A stretch of DNA of 32,548 bases, taken from an uncultured Coriobacteriales bacterium. GTDB lineage: Bacteria > Actinomycetota > Coriobacteriia > Coriobacteriales > UMGS124. Under the pieces are notes generated by a model that saw only the letters and a program-made list of their open reading frames with translations, made no database searches and was not told the origin of the DNA. Where the stretch lies: NCBI GenBank assembly GCA_902464015.1, contig CABQHM010000039.1:1-32548 (forward strand), given 5' to 3'. Positions 31,262 through 32,548 of the stretch are shown here, in pieces. The stretch's first letter is position 1. Each line of letters begins with the position of its first letter. The position numbers were made by a program, and so were the translations under genes.

Positions 31262-32212
31262 TTAAACCGTCTCGCAGCCCTCGATCTCGCCTGCGTTCAT
31301 CTCGGCCAAGAGCTCGCGCATCTCGTCGGGCGAGAACGTGTACTTCTTGGAACAGAAGTTGCAGGCAAGCTCAACCGGCTCGCCCTCGTCGATGAGCTTT
31401 GCGAGCTCGTCTTTGCCCAGCGAGATGAGGACGCGCTGTGTGCGCTCGCGGCTGCAGTTGCAGGCAAACGAGCAGGGGGTTGCCTCGAGCGGCTCGAAAT
31501 CCAGGCCCTTGAGCACGAGTTCCAGGATATCGGCGGGAGCAAGGCCGTCTTCGAGCATCTTGGTGACGGAATGCACTTCGCCCAGGTTTGCCTCGAGCTT
31601 CGTGAGCGCCTCTTCGGAGCAATCGGGCATGGCCTGCACGATGAAGCCGCCCGACTGGCGCACGGAGAGGTCGGTGTCCACGAGTACGCCGACACCCACC
31701 GAGGTCGGAATCTGCTCGCTTTGCACGTAGTAGGCGCTGATGTCGTCGCCGATCTCGCCCGAGAACAGATCGAGCTGGCTGCAATAGGGTTCACCCCAGG
31801 TGGTGTCTTGGATGACGGTGAGGGTGCCCTGGCCCACGGCCGCAGAAACATCGAGCTTTCCCTGGCCGTTGAGGGGAATCCACACGTCGGGGTTGCCGGC
31901 GAAGCCCTTCACGTGGCCCTGCGAGTCGGCAGTCACGGTGAGGCTGGCGAGCGGGCCATCGCCCTTGATGACGAGGCTGAGCAGCTCGCCGGGGTCCTTG
32001 AGCATCGAGCCCATCATCGCGCCTGCCGTGAGAAGCCTGCCGAGTGCCGCCGTGGCGACGGGACTCGTCTGGTGTGCGTCGCGGGCGAACTGCACGGTGC
32101 GCTTTGTCGTGGTGGCAAACGCGCGAATCTCTCCGTCGCACGCGGTGCCGCGCACCACGTAGTCGGTGTCGCCCAGTGCGGCGATCTGTGCGTCCAGTTC
32201 TTCCCTGGTCAT
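31262..32212 (-). CDS. hslO: Hsp33 redox-regulated chaperone
   Basis: The 316-residue protein matches Hsp33: an N-terminal substrate-binding domain (1-200; includes AALGRLLTAGAMMGSMLKDP and GQGTLTVIQD) and the C-terminal redox switch with zinc cysteines C251-x-C253 and C284-xx-C287. In reducing conditions the cysteines hold zinc; under oxidative plus unfolding stress they form disulfides, the tail opens and the protein becomes an ATP-independent holdase. In an anaerobe this would protect against oxygen exposure. TAGGAG precedes the ATG. The gene has its own TATAAT box about 110 bp upstream. The tail is slightly longer than in E. coli. Confidence 0.95.
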   Translation of the reverse strand: MTREELDAQIAALGDTDYVVRGTACDGEIRAFATTTKRTVQFARDAHQTSPVATAALGRLLTAGAMMGSMLKDPGELLSLVIKGDGPLASLTVTADSQGHVKGFAGNPDVWIPLNGQGKLDVSAAVGQGTLTVIQDTTWGEPYCSQLDLFSGEIGDDISAYYVQSEQIPTSVGVGVLVDTDLSVRQSGGFIVQAMPDCSEEALTKLEANLGEVHSVTKMLEDGLAPADILELVLKGLDFEPLEATPCSFACNCSRERTQRVLISLGKDELAKLIDEGEPVELACNFCSKKYTFSPDEMRELLAEMNAGEIEGCETV

Positions 32213-32321
32213 CTGTGCTCCTATCTGTTTGCCTGGCGTGTGGGCCGGGCCCCAGCCAGGTGTGCATCGTCTTCATGCGCCGCTTCGTCAAACGTCGCGC
32301 TCGCTCTTAAGTCACCCGCGC

Positions 32322-32327
32322 ATTATA
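32322..32327 (-). promoter_or_regulatory. -10 box of the hslO promoter
   Basis: TATAAT (minus strand, 32327-32322), preceded by TG, lies about 110 bp before the hslO start. No clear -35 hexamer is present, so the box may rely on the TG extension or an activator. Confidence 0.5.
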
Positions 32328-32353
32328 CAGGCGTTTGTTTGAAGCACATGTGG

Positions 32354-32548
32354 TTATCGGGTCGATTGAACGCGGGTTTCAAGCAATGAGATGAGCTCCT
32401 CACGGCTATGTGTATCGGTTTTGGCGTAGATGTTGCGTAGGTGCGTGCGAAGCGTGCTTTCAGTGATGCATGCAGTATCGCAAATGAAGGCATCCTTAAT
32501 TCCCATCTCATTACAGAGTAACTCTGTTCGAGACTGAGAACAGGGCCG
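32354..32548 (-). CDS. C-terminal part of a LuxR-family regulator (runs off the window)
   Basis: Reading leftward from the window edge gives 64 codons to a TAA at 32356-32354. The sequence includes SQSRTELLCNEMGIKDAFIC, then ITESTLRTHLRNIYAKTDTH and SREELISLLE. This is the LuxR/FixJ helix-turn-helix: recognition helix about STLRTHLRNIYAK and the terminal HSREELISLL helix also seen in the regulators at 2320 and 14639. By analogy the missing N-terminal part is probably a multi-helix membrane domain, but this is not visible here. Confidence 0.8.
   Translation of the reverse strand, partial: RPCSQSRTELLCNEMGIKDAFICDTACITESTLRTHLRNIYAKTDTHSREELISLLETRVQSTR

Overview
The window is a high-GC, gene-dense stretch whose protein content points to a strictly anaerobic gut actinobacterium of the class Coriobacteriia, most likely family Eggerthellaceae. 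The main reason is the gene mix: six paralogous Tat-exported flavoproteins of the fumarate-reductase type, interleaved with LuxR-type regulators that carry about 12 membrane helices and with LysR regulators. This is inference from content; no rRNA or species marker is present.

Layout. 1-2038: a DHA2-type efflux pump translationally coupled to a DUF523 iron-sulfur protein. 2320-6062: a membrane LuxR regulator divergent from an FAD/FMN reductase. 6297-10833: a small exported orphan protein, an ECF sigma factor with its membrane-anchored partner, then a DedA protein and an exported transglutaminase. 11306-16078: two more exported flavoproteins followed by a second membrane LuxR regulator. 16165-17214: a short HipA/HipT-like kinase. 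17414-22239: a LysR regulator divergent from an FMN+FAD reductase, itself followed by another FAD reductase. 22428-22906: a small Xre repressor with an overlapping 85-residue partner. 23098-25922: a LysR regulator divergent from the sixth flavoprotein. 26311-28084: a solitary AbiEi-like/nuclease gene boxed between two inverted 166-167 bp palindromic elements. 28264-29661: an IS110-type insertion sequence. 29958-32548: tRNA-Arg(ACG), an unknown cytosolic protein, Hsp33, and the C-terminus of a third LuxR regulator running off the end.

How the genes fit together. The flavoproteins would act outside the membrane as terminal reductases for small organic electron acceptors, each set switched on by the adjacent regulator. 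Their active-site motifs differ: one keeps all three fumarate-reductase residues, one keeps two, and four have lost or replaced them. They therefore probably reduce different compounds. No quinol dehydrogenase, multihaem cytochrome or flavin transferase (ApbE) lies in the window, so electron supply and FMN attachment must come from elsewhere.

The most unusual non-coding signals are three: a repeated 3'-UTR element (2064-2251 and 6062-6250) whose hairpins are preserved by compensating changes; the inverted palindromic elements around the nuclease gene; and three operator-like palindromes at exact 39-bp spacing upstream of the Xre gene. Many long open frames antisense to real genes are high-GC shadows and are not listed.
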